The position numbers and the translations under genes are program-made. Positions 49,219 to 58,081 of a DNA stretch of 64,000 nucleotides are shown here, piece after piece. Each line of letters begins with the position of its first letter. The stretch's first letter is position 1. Source of the stretch: [Pantoea] beijingensis (GTDB lineage Bacteria; Pseudomonadota; Gammaproteobacteria; Enterobacterales; Enterobacteriaceae); contig NZ_CP071409.1 of the NCBI RefSeq assembly GCF_022647505.1, positions 806,001 through 870,000 on the forward strand, read 5' to 3'. The notes below the pieces were generated by a model. The model worked only from the letters and a program-made list of their open reading frames with translations. It did not search any database and had not been told where the DNA came from.

Positions 49219-49905
49219 TTATAGTAAAAAGTGGCGCGCCAGCAATGGACCGGTAAAAGTCTTCTTGAGATAAAAGCCGCGTGGCAGCGTCATGATGGGT
49301 TGCCCATTCTCGCCAATAGCCTCGGTTAGCGCTTTACTGTTCGCGGCCTTGGGGCGGATCTGCAAAACTTCACCATGGCGCGCGGTAATACGTTCTACCT
49401 GTCCCAAAACGATCAGATCCATCAGTTCTTCCCAGTCGCGCTGAAGCTGTGCTTCCTCTTGCTGATTGGGACTCCAGAGTAGCGGAGCGCCAACCCGGCG
49501 CACAGCAAGGGGGATAGTACGTTCACCCTCAACCGGAATCCATAATACTCTTGCCAGCTTGTGACGTACGTGGCTGGTTTGCCAGGTTACACCGCTGTTG
49601 CCCGTCAGGGGGGCAACGCAAACGAAGGTCGTCTCTAACGGCCGACCTTGAGCATCAATAGGGATGGTTTTAAGTTCTACGCCAATATGGGCGAAATCCT
49701 GTTCTGGCTTGCTGCCAGCGCTGGCTCCCAGATGCATTTCCAGCAGCATTCCCACCCATCCCTTTTCGCGTTTTAAATCCGCAGGGATTCGTATTTGTGC
49801 TTTTAGCGCCAGCTCGCCGAGAGTGAAGCCTGCTAATTTCTGGGCCCGCGCCAGCAGCTCGCTTTCATTTTTGGGTGGGGGAATAGCGGGAAAATCAATC
49901 GACAT
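49219..49905 (-). CDS. mutH: DNA mismatch repair endonuclease MutH
   Basis: A 228-residue type II restriction-like nuclease nicking the unmethylated strand at hemimethylated GATC when activated by MutL. The catalytic D...ExK motif is [13 protein letters not shown], preceded by [10 protein letters not shown]. Later segments [20 protein letters not shown] and [20 protein letters not shown] are conserved. The ATG at 49905 has AGGA seven bases upstream; the preceding GTG is too close to it. Confidence 0.95.
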   Translation of the reverse strand: MSIDFPAIPPPKNESELLARAQKLAGFTLGELALKAQIRIPADLKREKGWVGMLLEMHLGASAGSKPEQDFAHIGVELKTIPIDAQGRPLETTFVCVAPLTGNSGVTWQTSHVRHKLARVLWIPVEGERTIPLAVRRVGAPLLWSPNQQEEAQLQRDWEELMDLIVLGQVERITARHGEVLQIRPKAANSKALTEAIGENGQPIMTLPRGFYLKKTFTGPLLARHFLL

Positions 49906-50591
49906 CACATTTCCTGACGTAGGGTTAAAAAACGCACAACATTATATCAATGGTAAGCAAACGAAATGTACTGGGAGTAAGACATTAATAATAGCATGAT
50001 AAATCATGCTTTTTTAACCGTTTCCCATGAGTAATATGCGCAAAATGGAAAGAGTTTTCCCATGTTGTCATCGACAATGAACAGGATCTTACCCCCGGTT
50101 ATCCACAGAAATATGGGATAACTCAATTTTTACAACAATACTGTTTCCATTTACAGCCTTGACGGGCGGCTTTTTTCGGTAATTAGCGGTTTTTTTGCAT
50201 AACTTATTGGGATATGTTGTGGATAAAAATGCTGGCGCTCGATCTTTCGCCAGTGGACGCGAGGTGGGAAATATATCGGCTAAAGTAAGAGCCGATTTCT
50301 AGTGGGTAACTATATTAACATTATGATTTTAAATATTTAATTTATATTTCTTTTCACCGTGTTATCAGCTGAATGGAAAGTTTTACCCTGCTATGTACCG
50401 AGTTCTGCACAAACCTATCCACAGAAAACGTGAATAAGATCGCCTTTTCAGGCCCCCTTCTGTTTATAACTTTGCTTATATCTGTGAGTTATCCCATTGT
50501 TATTCGCGCGGTACAGCCGTAACCAGTGGTTTACCGCCTGTAAGGAGTATGAAACAATCAGGCCATCCAGATTTTATATTGAGGTAGTCCG
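49906..50591. promoter_or_regulatory. AT-rich mutH-rppH intergenic region with DnaA boxes
   Basis: 686 bases with no protein gene. It contains two perfect DnaA boxes (TTATCCACA at 50099-50107 and its complement TGTGGATAA at 50218-50226), one with a single mismatch (CTATCCACA at 50415-50423), and a terminator hairpin at 49993-50015. TTATCCCA-like sequences near 50490 may be weaker boxes. Promoters for the divergent mutH and rppH must lie here. Confidence 0.65.
49993..50015 (+). terminator. orphan plus-strand terminator upstream of mutH
   Basis: AGCATGAT, AA, ATCATGCT form a perfect eight-base-pair stem followed by six T on the plus strand. The nearest upstream gene, mutH, runs the other way, so this would end an antisense or small plus-strand transcript. 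Confidence 0.65.
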
Positions 50592-51119
50592 GTGATCGAT
50601 GATGATGGCTACCGCCCGAATGTTGGTATCGTAATCTGTAACAGGCAGGGACAAGTGTTGTGGGCTCGGCGTTTTGGACAACACTCCTGGCAGTTTCCGC
50701 AGGGAGGGATTAATCCCGGCGAAACGGCGGAACAGGCGATGTACCGCGAACTTTTCGAAGAGGTTGGACTACACCGGAAAGACGTTCGTATTCTTGCTTC
50801 TACCCGTAACTGGTTACGCTATAAGTTACCAAAACGTTTGGTGCGTTGGGACACAAAGCCGGTTTGTATCGGCCAGAAACAAAAGTGGTTTCTTCTGCAG
50901 TTGATGTGCAATGACGCAGATATCAATATGCAAACCAGTAGTACGCCAGAATTTGACGGCTGGCGATGGGTGAGTTTTTGGTATCCGGTACGCCAGGTTG
51001 TCTCTTTTAAACGCGATGTTTATCGACGCGTGATGAAAGAGTTTTCTGGCGTGGTAATGCCGTTGCAGGAGAGTTCTGTGCAGCGCAATGCGCCTGCTTA
51101 TCGACGGAAAAGAGGTTAA
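50592..51119 (+). CDS. rppH: RNA pyrophosphohydrolase
   Basis: A 175-residue Nudix hydrolase that converts 5'-triphosphate (or diphosphate) mRNA ends to monophosphate, triggering RNase E decay. The Nudix box is [20 protein letters not shown] followed by VGL. It starts at GTG 50592 ([19 protein letters not shown]), as in E. coli. It is followed after 12 bases by ptsP. Confidence 0.96.
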   Translation: MIDDDGYRPNVGIVICNRQGQVLWARRFGQHSWQFPQGGINPGETAEQAMYRELFEEVGLHRKDVRILASTRNWLRYKLPKRLVRWDTKPVCIGQKQKWFLLQLMCNDADINMQTSSTPEFDGWRWVSFWYPVRQVVSFKRDVYRRVMKEFSGVVMPLQESSVQRNAPAYRRKRG

Positions 51120-51131
51120 GCCACGCAGATT

Positions 51132-53378
51132 ATGCTCACTCAGTTGCGCGAAATTGTAGAGAAAGTGGCAGGTGCGCCACGCTTGAACGAAGCGCTTGAG
51201 ATTCTGGTTAACGAGATATGTTTTGCAATGGATACCGAAGTTTGCTCGGTCTATCTCGCTGATCACGATCGCCGCTGCTACTATCTGATGGCAACGCGCG
51301 GGCTGAAAAAGCCGCGCGATCGCACGGTTGCGCTGGCTTTTGATGAAGGGATTGTGGGGCTGGTCGGTCGTCTGGCAGAGCCTATCAACCTTGCCGATGC
51401 GCAAAAACACCCTAGCTTTAAATATATCCCTTCGGTAAAAGAGGAGCGATTCCGTTCTTTCCTCGGCGTGCCCATTATTACGCGGCGTCAGTTGCTGGGG
51501 GTGCTGGTCGTTCAGCAGCGAGAGCATCGCCAATTCGATGAAAGTGAAGAATCTTTCCTGGTAACCCTTGCGACACAGATGGCGACCATTCTTTCTCAGT
51601 CACAACTGCATCAGCTTTTTGGCCAGTTCCGTCAGACGCGTATTCGTGCTTTAGCCGCAGCGCCGGGTGTTGCTGTCGCGCCGGGTTGGGTTGATGTCAC
51701 GCAACCATCGCTTGATCATGTTTTTGCTGCATCCACGCTGAATACCCAACGCGAGCGTGAGCGGTTGACACTCGCGATGGGAGAAGCGGCCAATGAGTTC
51801 CGTCGCTTCAGTAAACGATTCACTGCCAGCGTCCAGAAAGAGAGTGCGGCGATCTTTGACCTCTATTCACACTTGCTTAGCGATGCCCGGCTTAAAAAAG
51901 ATTTGTTTGCCGAAATTGACGCGGGTTCCGTTGCCGAGTGGGCGGTAAAAAAAATAATTGAGAAGTTCGCCGCACAGTTTGCGAATCTACAGGACACATA
52001 CCTGCGTGAGCGGGCTGGCGATCTACGCGTACTCGGACAACGCTTACTGTTCCATCTCGACGATAGTCTTCAGGGACCCAATACATGGCCTGAGCGTTTC
52101 GTCTTAGTCGCTGATGAGCTGACGGCGACGACCCTTGCTGAACTGCCGCAGGATCGCCTTGCGGGTGTGGTCGTTCGCGACGGAGCTTCCAATTCTCACG
52201 CCGCCATTTTGGTTCGTGCGATGGGGATCCCCACGGTTATGGGGGCCGATATTCAGCCTGAGTTACTTAACAAGCGGTTGCTGGTGGTTGATGGCTATCG
52301 CGGTGAGTTGCTTATCGATCCTGAACCGGTACTGGTGCAAGAATATCAGCGGTTGATCGTTGAAGAGAACGAACTCAGTAAGCTGGCGGAAGATCTTGTA
52401 GAGCAACCGGGCGCATTGAAGAGCGGAGAGCGTGTACAGGTGATGCTGAATGCTGGTCTGAGTGCGGAACATGAAAAAGCGCTAGGCAGTTGGGTGGATG
52501 GCGTTGGTCTTTACCGCACGGAAATCCCTTTTATGCTACAAAGTGGTTTTCCCTCAGAGGAAGAGCAAGTGGCACAATATCAGGGCATGCTGCAGCTGTT
52601 CCTTGATAAGCCTGTCACGCTGCGTACTCTCGATATCGGGGCCGATAAGCAATTGCCCTATATGCCTATCAGCGAAGAGAACCCTTGTCTGGGCTGGCGC
52701 GGTATTCGTTTGACGCTTGACCAACCCGAAATTTTTCTGGTTCAGGTGCGCGCCATGCTGCGAGCCAATGTGGCAACGGGTAATTTGAGCATTTTGTTGC
52801 CGATGATCACCAGTATTGATGAGATAGATGATGCGAAACGGTTGATAGAAAGGGCCGGGCGTGAAGTTGAAGAGATGCTGGGTTACGAAACCCCGAAGCC
52901 GCGTATCGGTATCATGATTGAAGTGCCATCAATGCTGTTTATGATCCCTCATCTGGCCTCCCGCGTTGATTTTGTCTCAGTGGGAACCAACGACCTGACA
53001 CAGTATCTGCTGGCGGTTGATCGTAACAATACGCGCGTAGCCAGCCTCTACGATAGCCTGCATCCGGCGATGTTGCAGGCGCTTAAAGGGATTGCCATTG
53101 AATCACAACGCGCTGGTATTGAGCTTTGTTTGTGCGGTGAAATGGCTGGCGACCCGATGTGTGCAGCTTTGCTGGTGGGAATGGGGTATTACCATCTCAG
53201 TATGAACGGTCGCAATGTCGCCCGCATCAAATACCTGTTGAGTCATATTGAACTTTCAGAAGTTGAACAGCTTGCCGAACTCGGCCTACGTTCACATACC
53301 GCAGCTGAAGTACGACACCAGGTTGCGGCTTTTATGGAGCGTCGCGGCCTTGGTGGTTTAATTCGCGGCGGGCGTTAA
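51132..53378 (+). CDS. ptsP: phosphoenolpyruvate-protein phosphotransferase PtsP (EI-Ntr)
   Basis: A 748-residue protein starting the nitrogen PTS relay (EI-Ntr, NPr, EIIA-Ntr). An N-terminal GAF domain (about 1-150) is followed by the EI domains: the phosphohistidine in GASNSHAAILVRAMGIP, and the PEP-binding TIM barrel with GVGLYRTEIPFML, MIEVPSMLFMIPHL and ELCLCGEMAGDP. The GAF domain of EI-Ntr senses glutamine and 2-oxoglutarate in E. coli. It is co-transcribed with rppH. Confidence 0.96.
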   Translation: MLTQLREIVEKVAGAPRLNEALEILVNEICFAMDTEVCSVYLADHDRRCYYLMATRGLKKPRDRTVALAFDEGIVGLVGRLAEPINLADAQKHPSFKYIPSVKEERFRSFLGVPIITRRQLLGVLVVQQREHRQFDESEESFLVTLATQMATILSQSQLHQLFGQFRQTRIRALAAAPGVAVAPGWVDVTQPSLDHVFAASTLNTQRERERLTLAMGEAANEFRRFSKRFTASVQKESAAIFDLYSHLLSDARLKKDLFAEIDAGSVAEWAVKKIIEKFAAQFANLQDTYLRERAGDLRVLGQRLLFHLDDSLQGPNTWPERFVLVADELTATTLAELPQDRLAGVVVRDGASNSHAAILVRAMGIPTVMGADIQPELLNKRLLVVDGYRGELLIDPEPVLVQEYQRLIVEENELSKLAEDLVEQPGALKSGERVQVMLNAGLSAEHEKALGSWVDGVGLYRTEIPFMLQSGFPSEEEQVAQYQGMLQLFLDKPVTLRTLDIGADKQLPYMPISEENPCLGWRGIRLTLDQPEIFLVQVRAMLRANVATGNLSILLPMITSIDEIDDAKRLIERAGREVEEMLGYETPKPRIGIMIEVPSMLFMIPHLASRVDFVSVGTNDLTQYLLAVDRNNTRVASLYDSLHPAMLQALKGIAIESQRAGIELCLCGEMAGDPMCAALLVGMGYYHLSMNGRNVARIKYLLSHIELSEVEQLAELGLRSHTAAEVRHQVAAFMERRGLGGLIRGGR

Positions 53379-53716
53379 GCCCGCTTTAGTAAAGTTTACA
53401 GTTACATCGGGTCGCTTTAATTCACGCTATGCTATGATGCGCAACCCTGTACCCGTCATACTTCAAGCTGCAGATTTGTTGGTTGCGCTCAGCCACTCCG
53501 GTAACCTACCTATGTCAGGTCCCCCGGGAATGCTGTCGCCCTGCAACTCGAATTATTTAGGGTATGTGTCTTTAGTGTAATGACGTGATGCATAGGTGGA
53601 AGTCGATGACAAGGAAATGGTTGTGGAAACCGCCAGTATTCCCACTGACACCGCCTGGCACAAGAATTTACTCGCTTAGTCGCCCACCATTCAGGGCAAA
53701 AATTTTATGGTGAAAG
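53379..53716. other. ptsP-lgt intergenic region containing the second palindromic element
   Basis: 338 bases with no gene. Copy 2 of the long palindromic element occupies 53450-53565. The remaining 150 bases must hold the lgt promoter; none is clear. Confidence 0.6.
53450..53565 (-). repeat. long palindromic intergenic element, copy 2
   Basis: On the plus strand it starts TACCCGTCATACTTCAAGCT and ends CTCGAATTATTTAGGGTA, the reverse complement of the ends of the copy at 6281-6418. The outer 25-30 bases of the two copies agree except for a few positions, while the interior differs. Recalled as a widespread repeat in Erwinia, Pantoea, Serratia and Pectobacterium intergenic regions. Confidence 0.78.
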
Positions 53717-54589
53717 ATGAATAACGGCTACCTGGCTTTCCCTCAGTTCGATCCGATAATCTTCTCTATTGGGCCGATCTCCCTTCACTGGTACGGTTTA
53801 ATGTATCTTGTGGGCTTCCTGTTTGCTATGTGGTTGGCGGTACGTCGTGCTAACAGGCCCGGAAGTGGCTGGAAGAAAGAGGAAGTTGAAAACTTACTTT
53901 ATGCGGGTTTCCTCGGGGTGTTCCTGGGCGGGCGTATTGGCTATGTGCTGTTCTATAACATGCCATTATTCCTTGATAATCCGCTCTATCTTTTCAAAGT
54001 CTGGGATGGCGGTATGTCTTTCCATGGCGGCCTGATTGGTGTGATTTGTGTCATGATTTGGTTTGCGCGCCGCACTAAGCGCAACTTTTTCCAGGTTTCC
54101 GATTTCATTGCTCCGTTAATCCCGTTTGGTCTGGGTGCGGGGCGTCTTGGCAACTTTATCAATGGTGAACTTTGGGGCCGTGTCGCACCCGATCTATCCT
54201 GGGCGATGCTGTTTCCCGGTTCGCGCAGTGAGGATGTAGCACTCGCGGCGACGCACCCAGAATGGCAATCTTTGCTGGCGACTTATGGCGTATTGCCTCG
54301 GCACCCTTCGCAGGTTTATGAATTGCTGCTGGAAGGCGTTGTGCTGTTTATTATCCTCAATCTGTTTATCCGAAAGCCGCGCCCAATGGGGAGTGTTTCT
54401 GGCTTATTCCTGATCGGTTATGGCGCATTCCGTATTATTGTTGAGTTTTTCCGTCAGCCTGATGCTCAACTCGGTTTGTTCGACAACGCCATCAGTATGG
54501 GGCAGATTCTGTCGATTCCAATGATTCTGGCCGGTGTTATTATGATGATCTGGGCGTACCGCCGTCGCCCGCAGCAACAACTTTCGTGA
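53717..54589 (+). CDS. lgt: phosphatidylglycerol-prolipoprotein diacylglyceryl transferase
   Basis: A 290-residue inner membrane enzyme that adds diacylglycerol to the lipobox Cys, the first lipoprotein maturation step. The Lgt signature is [26 protein letters not shown] with the essential His region and [10 protein letters not shown] are present. About seven membrane segments. It lies six bases before thyA. Confidence 0.96.
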   Translation: MNNGYLAFPQFDPIIFSIGPISLHWYGLMYLVGFLFAMWLAVRRANRPGSGWKKEEVENLLYAGFLGVFLGGRIGYVLFYNMPLFLDNPLYLFKVWDGGMSFHGGLIGVICVMIWFARRTKRNFFQVSDFIAPLIPFGLGAGRLGNFINGELWGRVAPDLSWAMLFPGSRSEDVALAATHPEWQSLLATYGVLPRHPSQVYELLLEGVVLFIILNLFIRKPRPMGSVSGLFLIGYGAFRIIVEFFRQPDAQLGLFDNAISMGQILSIPMILAGVIMMIWAYRRRPQQQLS

Positions 54590-54595
54590 GGAAAA

Positions 54596-55390
54596 ATGAA
54601 ACAGTATCTGGAATTAATGCAGAAAGTGCTTGATGAGGGCACGCCGAAAAACGATCGTACCGGAACCGGCACGCTGTCGATTTTTGGTCATCAGATGCGT
54701 TTCAATCTGCAGGACGGTTTTCCGTTGGTTACCACTAAGCGTTGCCACCTCCGCTCTATTATTCATGAACTGCTATGGTTCCTGAAAGGTGATACTAACA
54801 TTGCCTATCTGAAAGAGAATAATGTCTCTATCTGGGATGAGTGGGCCGATGAAAAGGGTGATCTCGGGCCGGTGTATGGTAAACAGTGGCGTACCTGGGG
54901 AGCGGCGGATGGCCGTCAAATCGATCAGATCGCGAATGTGCTCAAGCAACTGAAGCAGGACCCCGATTCGCGTCGTATTATTGTCTCTTCCTGGAACGTT
55001 GGTGAGCTGGACCAAATGGCGCTGGCGCCGTGCCACGCATTTTTTCAGTTCTACGTTGCTGACGGAAAGCTGTCCTGCCAGCTCTATCAGCGCTCCTGCG
55101 ATATTTTTCTCGGGCTGCCGTTTAACATCGCGAGTTATGCGCTATTGGTTCATATGATGGCGCAGCAGTGCGATCTTGAGGTGGGCGATTTTGTCTGGAC
55201 CGGCGGCGATACGCATTTGTATAGCAATCATATGGACCAGACCCATTTACAGCTCTCTCGCGAACCACGTGCGTTACCAAAACTGGTGATCAAACGTAAG
55301 GCAGACTCCCTTTTTGATTATCGCTTCGATGATTTTGAAATCGAGGGCTACGATCCTCATCCTGCAATTAAAGCACCGGTAGCGATATAA
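54596..55390 (+). CDS. thyA: thymidylate synthase
   Basis: A 264-residue enzyme making dTMP from dUMP and methylene-THF. The nucleophilic Cys is in [14 protein letters not shown], and the dUMP phosphate site in [16 protein letters not shown]. Length and ends are identical to E. coli. Its stop codon lies in the loop of a terminator hairpin whose left arm is the last coding sequence. Confidence 0.97.
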   Translation: MKQYLELMQKVLDEGTPKNDRTGTGTLSIFGHQMRFNLQDGFPLVTTKRCHLRSIIHELLWFLKGDTNIAYLKENNVSIWDEWADEKGDLGPVYGKQWRTWGAADGRQIDQIANVLKQLKQDPDSRRIIVSSWNVGELDQMALAPCHAFFQFYVADGKLSCQLYQRSCDIFLGLPFNIASYALLVHMMAQQCDLEVGDFVWTGGDTHLYSNHMDQTHLQLSREPRALPKLVIKRKADSLFDYRFDDFEIEGYDPHPAIKAPVAI

Positions 55391-55434
55391 TTCCGGTGCT
55401 TTAAGGCGAGGTGGGTGAACCTCAACCTCGCCTT
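55370..55434. terminator. tandem bidirectional hairpins between thyA and the dipeptidase gene
   Basis: First stem AAAGCACCGG (55370-55379) with CCGGTGCTTT (55393-55402), the loop containing the thyA TAA. Second stem AAGGCGAGG (55403-55411) with CCTCGCCTT (55426-55434), whose last bases overlap the stop of the convergent gene. Confidence 0.8.
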
Positions 55435-56011
55435 AGTCGCTCGGAGACTCCGCAGGTTCAACGCAACCGAAACGATCGCTAAGCAGCGGATAATCCGCCG
55501 AGTTGGGAAGCTCGAAGTGCCACCATTCAGTTTTAATACCAGTAAATCCACCCGCAAACATAATACCGTTCAGCAACAGCCGGTTGCGTTGTGCGAACAA
55601 GGGCACGGTGGGGTGGAAAGGGTGGGAGCGTTCGTGCATTTCATCAAAAGCTGCGCCCATATCCAGGACGTCACCGTTTTCATCGATTAATGTCACATCC
55701 ACCGCAGTGCCGCGGCTGTGGTTCGAACCGAGTGAAGCTTCAACGACATATTGTGGATCGGGGCAGGCTAACCAAAGATAGTCCTGCGCTTTTTGAGGCC
55801 GCCATGCATCGTAAATTAGCAGGGTAAATCCTGCCAGAGCCGCAACCTCAACGCTACGGGACAACGCTTTTGCGGCATCAGGATGCAGTAAACAGCGGTT
55901 CTCGCGATAAATAACCTTTCCTGTCAGGTTGTCGGTAGTGGCATATTTCAGGTCAATCACCACTTCTGGTATTAGTCTGGCAATATCAATCAGTTCGACA
56001 TCATCATTCAC
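55433..56011 (-). CDS. D-Ala-D-Ala dipeptidase, VanX/DdpX/PcgL family
   Basis: A 192-residue zinc dipeptidase. The family motifs are SLGSNHSRGTAVDVTL (SxHxxGxAxD) and the catalytic-base/ligand motif EWWHFELP. The start GTG at 56011 (NDDVELIDIARLIPEV) is chosen because AAGGA lies eight bases upstream and the length then matches DdpX; an ATG at 56131 would add an unconserved 40 residues. No signal peptide, so a cytoplasmic role in recycling D-Ala-D-Ala (as DdpX) is more likely than a periplasmic one (as Salmonella PcgL). No ddp transporter genes adjoin it. Confidence 0.88.
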   Translation of the reverse strand: MNDDVELIDIARLIPEVVIDLKYATTDNLTGKVIYRENRCLLHPDAAKALSRSVEVAALAGFTLLIYDAWRPQKAQDYLWLACPDPQYVVEASLGSNHSRGTAVDVTLIDENGDVLDMGAAFDEMHERSHPFHPTVPLFAQRNRLLLNGIMFAGGFTGIKTEWWHFELPNSADYPLLSDRFGCVEPAESPSD

Positions 56012-56225
56012 AAATAAAATCCTTTTTGCCTTCCGGTTATTCAACGTTGCGTTTTCCCACAACAATACATCACCCGCGTCAGGATAAAACCTCCTGTAAA
56101 AATTTATCGGCATCCCTCGCAAATTTTTCATCTGTTACTGAAAAGTATCAGGAAGAGCGGAAAGCGTCCCGAAAATCCGAAGAGTTCTGCTGGTAGCTGC
56201 GACTTTTATGGGAAACACTGCGCTG

Positions 56226-56711
56226 ATGAAATGTAAAGCATCGCAAGGGTTTACTCTGCCAGAGATCCTGATAACGCTGGCGATCGTTGGGATCTTGAGT
56301 CAAAGCGCTTTTTACAGCTGGCATCAATGGCAACAACAGCGGCGGTTGGCAGAAACATCGCTGCACATCCAACGTTTCCTTTACCGATTACGTGCCTGGG
56401 CCAACTGGCATAATAACGAACAGGTTTTGTGGCATCAGCCGGGTGAGTATTGGTGCCTGGGAAGTGGTGATAAACCTGCAACGGGTTGTGAAGCGGGCAG
56501 GCGCAGACAGCTGATAGCGTTGTACCCCGACGTGAAGATAACCCATGTCACACGTGATATGGGTTTTTATGGAAAGCGAAACGTAGCTAAGCCGGGGAGC
56601 ATTGAGTTTGCTAACGCAGCAGGGCGCTGGCGCATTATTGTTTCAGCGCGCGGACGTATCCGGCTCTGTAAGCCTGAACGGGAGCCATGTTTTGAAAGAA
56701 CAGGGATTTAG
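56226..56711 (+). CDS. ppdA: prepilin-like protein PpdA
   Basis: A 161-residue pseudopilin-like protein. The type IV prepilin cleavage site and hydrophobic helix are SQGFTLPEILITLAIVGILS, with Glu at +5 of the mature form. It starts at ATG 56226 (MKCKASQG). Substrate of a prepilin peptidase; precise function unknown. It overlaps the next gene by 20 bases. Confidence 0.88.
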   Translation: MKCKASQGFTLPEILITLAIVGILSQSAFYSWHQWQQQRRLAETSLHIQRFLYRLRAWANWHNNEQVLWHQPGEYWCLGSGDKPATGCEAGRRRQLIALYPDVKITHVTRDMGFYGKRNVAKPGSIEFANAAGRWRIIVSARGRIRLCKPEREPCFERTGI

Positions 56712-57240
56712 TTTGGTGGAGCTGCTGGTTGCGATGGCAATTAGCGGTACGCTGATGCTGGGGGCGGCAAAACTGCTGCCACTGCTTCAGATACAGAACC
56801 TGCAGATATTGGCAGGATTTCAGCTACGGGAAGAGCTGCAACAAATCATGTTAACGCTGGAAAAGGCAGTCCGGCGTGCAGGTTACTGTAACGGACAATG
56901 TGGAGGAGAAGGGCTATATATTGATGCTGCCACCGGCAGCTGCATGTTGATCAAATGGGATGAAAACAGTAATGGAAAGTGGGAGGGGATCGACCACTAT
57001 GAAAGTGAATTTTATGGTTATCGGATACGTAATGCCAGCATGGAGATGCAGCGCGGTGTATCGCGCTGTGAGGGCGCGGGATGGGAGCGAATTTCCGATC
57101 CCGGTTTTGTCGTTATCACTCAGTTTACCGTTCGGCGTGAGAAACGTCTTATTAAGCTACGCCTGGCCGGTTATGCAGTGGCTTTTCCCTCACAACGCAT
57201 TACGATTGAGCACTGGGTTAGCGGGATAAATTTACGATGA
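56692..57240 (+). CDS. ppdB: prepilin-like protein PpdB
   Basis: A 182-residue pseudopilin-like protein with the class III signal KEQGFSLVELLVAMAISGTL. A conserved cysteine region reads RAGYCNGQCGGEGLYID, and CEGAGWERI follows. The only plausible start close to the signal is TTG 56692, with GGGAG at seven bases; an ATG 90 bases upstream lies deep inside ppdA. It overlaps ygdB by four bases. Confidence 0.88.
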   Translation: MKEQGFSLVELLVAMAISGTLMLGAAKLLPLLQIQNLQILAGFQLREELQQIMLTLEKAVRRAGYCNGQCGGEGLYIDAATGSCMLIKWDENSNGKWEGIDHYESEFYGYRIRNASMEMQRGVSRCEGAGWERISDPGFVVITQFTVRREKRLIKLRLAGYAVAFPSQRITIEHWVSGINLR

Positions 57241-57671
57241 AACAACAGCAGGGAAGCAGTGCTCTGGTCATGGTTGCGGTGATATTACTGTTGGGAAGTG
57301 CTTTGTTGCACAGTACGCGTCAGCAACTTGCCGCTTCTTTTTCATTAGTTGCCGATGAACGCGAGTATATCACCCGTTTTTATCTGGCCCAGGCCGCGTT
57401 AGCATGGGGAATGCAGCAACACTGGCAAAAAAATAGTCAGGGCTGGCAATGTAAAAGCGACGAGCGCTACAAGTGGCGCGCCTGTCTGCAAGGGAGCGAC
57501 AAGAACCGCTGGTTATTACGTGGCGATAGCTTCTCTGCCTCAGATCGGTCACTCGCTCTTTGGCAGTGGGTAATGCCGGGTACAACGAACACTCTGCAAC
57601 CTTTAGCGCACGGTTGGATCGATTTCTGCCCTCTAACCGAGGAGGCTAAATGTGTGCCCGAAATGGGATAA
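57237..57671 (+). CDS. ygdB: YgdB pseudopilin-cluster protein
   Basis: A 144-residue protein with a single N-terminal hydrophobic segment (MKQQQGSSALVMVAVILLLG), the PilX-like feature of minor pilin assemblies. It overlaps ppdB by four bases and ppdC by 20, so the four genes form one tightly coupled operon. Confidence 0.85.
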   Translation: MKQQQGSSALVMVAVILLLGSALLHSTRQQLAASFSLVADEREYITRFYLAQAALAWGMQQHWQKNSQGWQCKSDERYKWRACLQGSDKNRWLLRGDSFSASDRSLALWQWVMPGTTNTLQPLAHGWIDFCPLTEEAKCVPEMG

Positions 57672-57963
57672 ACAGCAGGGCTTTAGTCTGCCGGAAACGT
57701 TGTTTGCGTTGTTACTGTTTGCTCTGAGTTTAACGGCTTTGTTGCAGTACCAGCGCGTACTGGCACATGGGTTTGTTATGCAGTGGCAGCAGCGTGAAGC
57801 CTGGCGTAACGTTGCACAATTGTTTGAAGGTCGTGAGATCACAGGATGGCGGACACAGTTAACACGACAACTTCAACTGGATGAATGCCAGCTTTTAACT
57901 GCCGATGTTAGCAGCCCGCTTGGCCTTAAGGCCCATTTAGTGACTCTTCAATGTGGAAAGTGA
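57652..57963 (+). CDS. ppdC: prepilin-like protein PpdC
   Basis: A 103-residue protein with the prepilin signal KQQGFSLPETLFALLLFALS. It starts at a GTG with GGAGG upstream. It is the last gene of the ppdA-ppdB-ygdB-ppdC cluster, followed by a 118-base gap to recC. Confidence 0.88.
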   Translation: MCPKWDKQQGFSLPETLFALLLFALSLTALLQYQRVLAHGFVMQWQQREAWRNVAQLFEGREITGWRTQLTRQLQLDECQLLTADVSSPLGLKAHLVTLQCGK

Positions 57964-58081
57964 CCAAGATTAATTTTGCGGATCAATTCATCTTTTCCAC
58001 GTTTGCATTGCGGTTTTTACACGCTACAGTGTCGGCGCGACAATAGCGCAGCAGCAGGATGAAACAGGAGCAACGATAACG

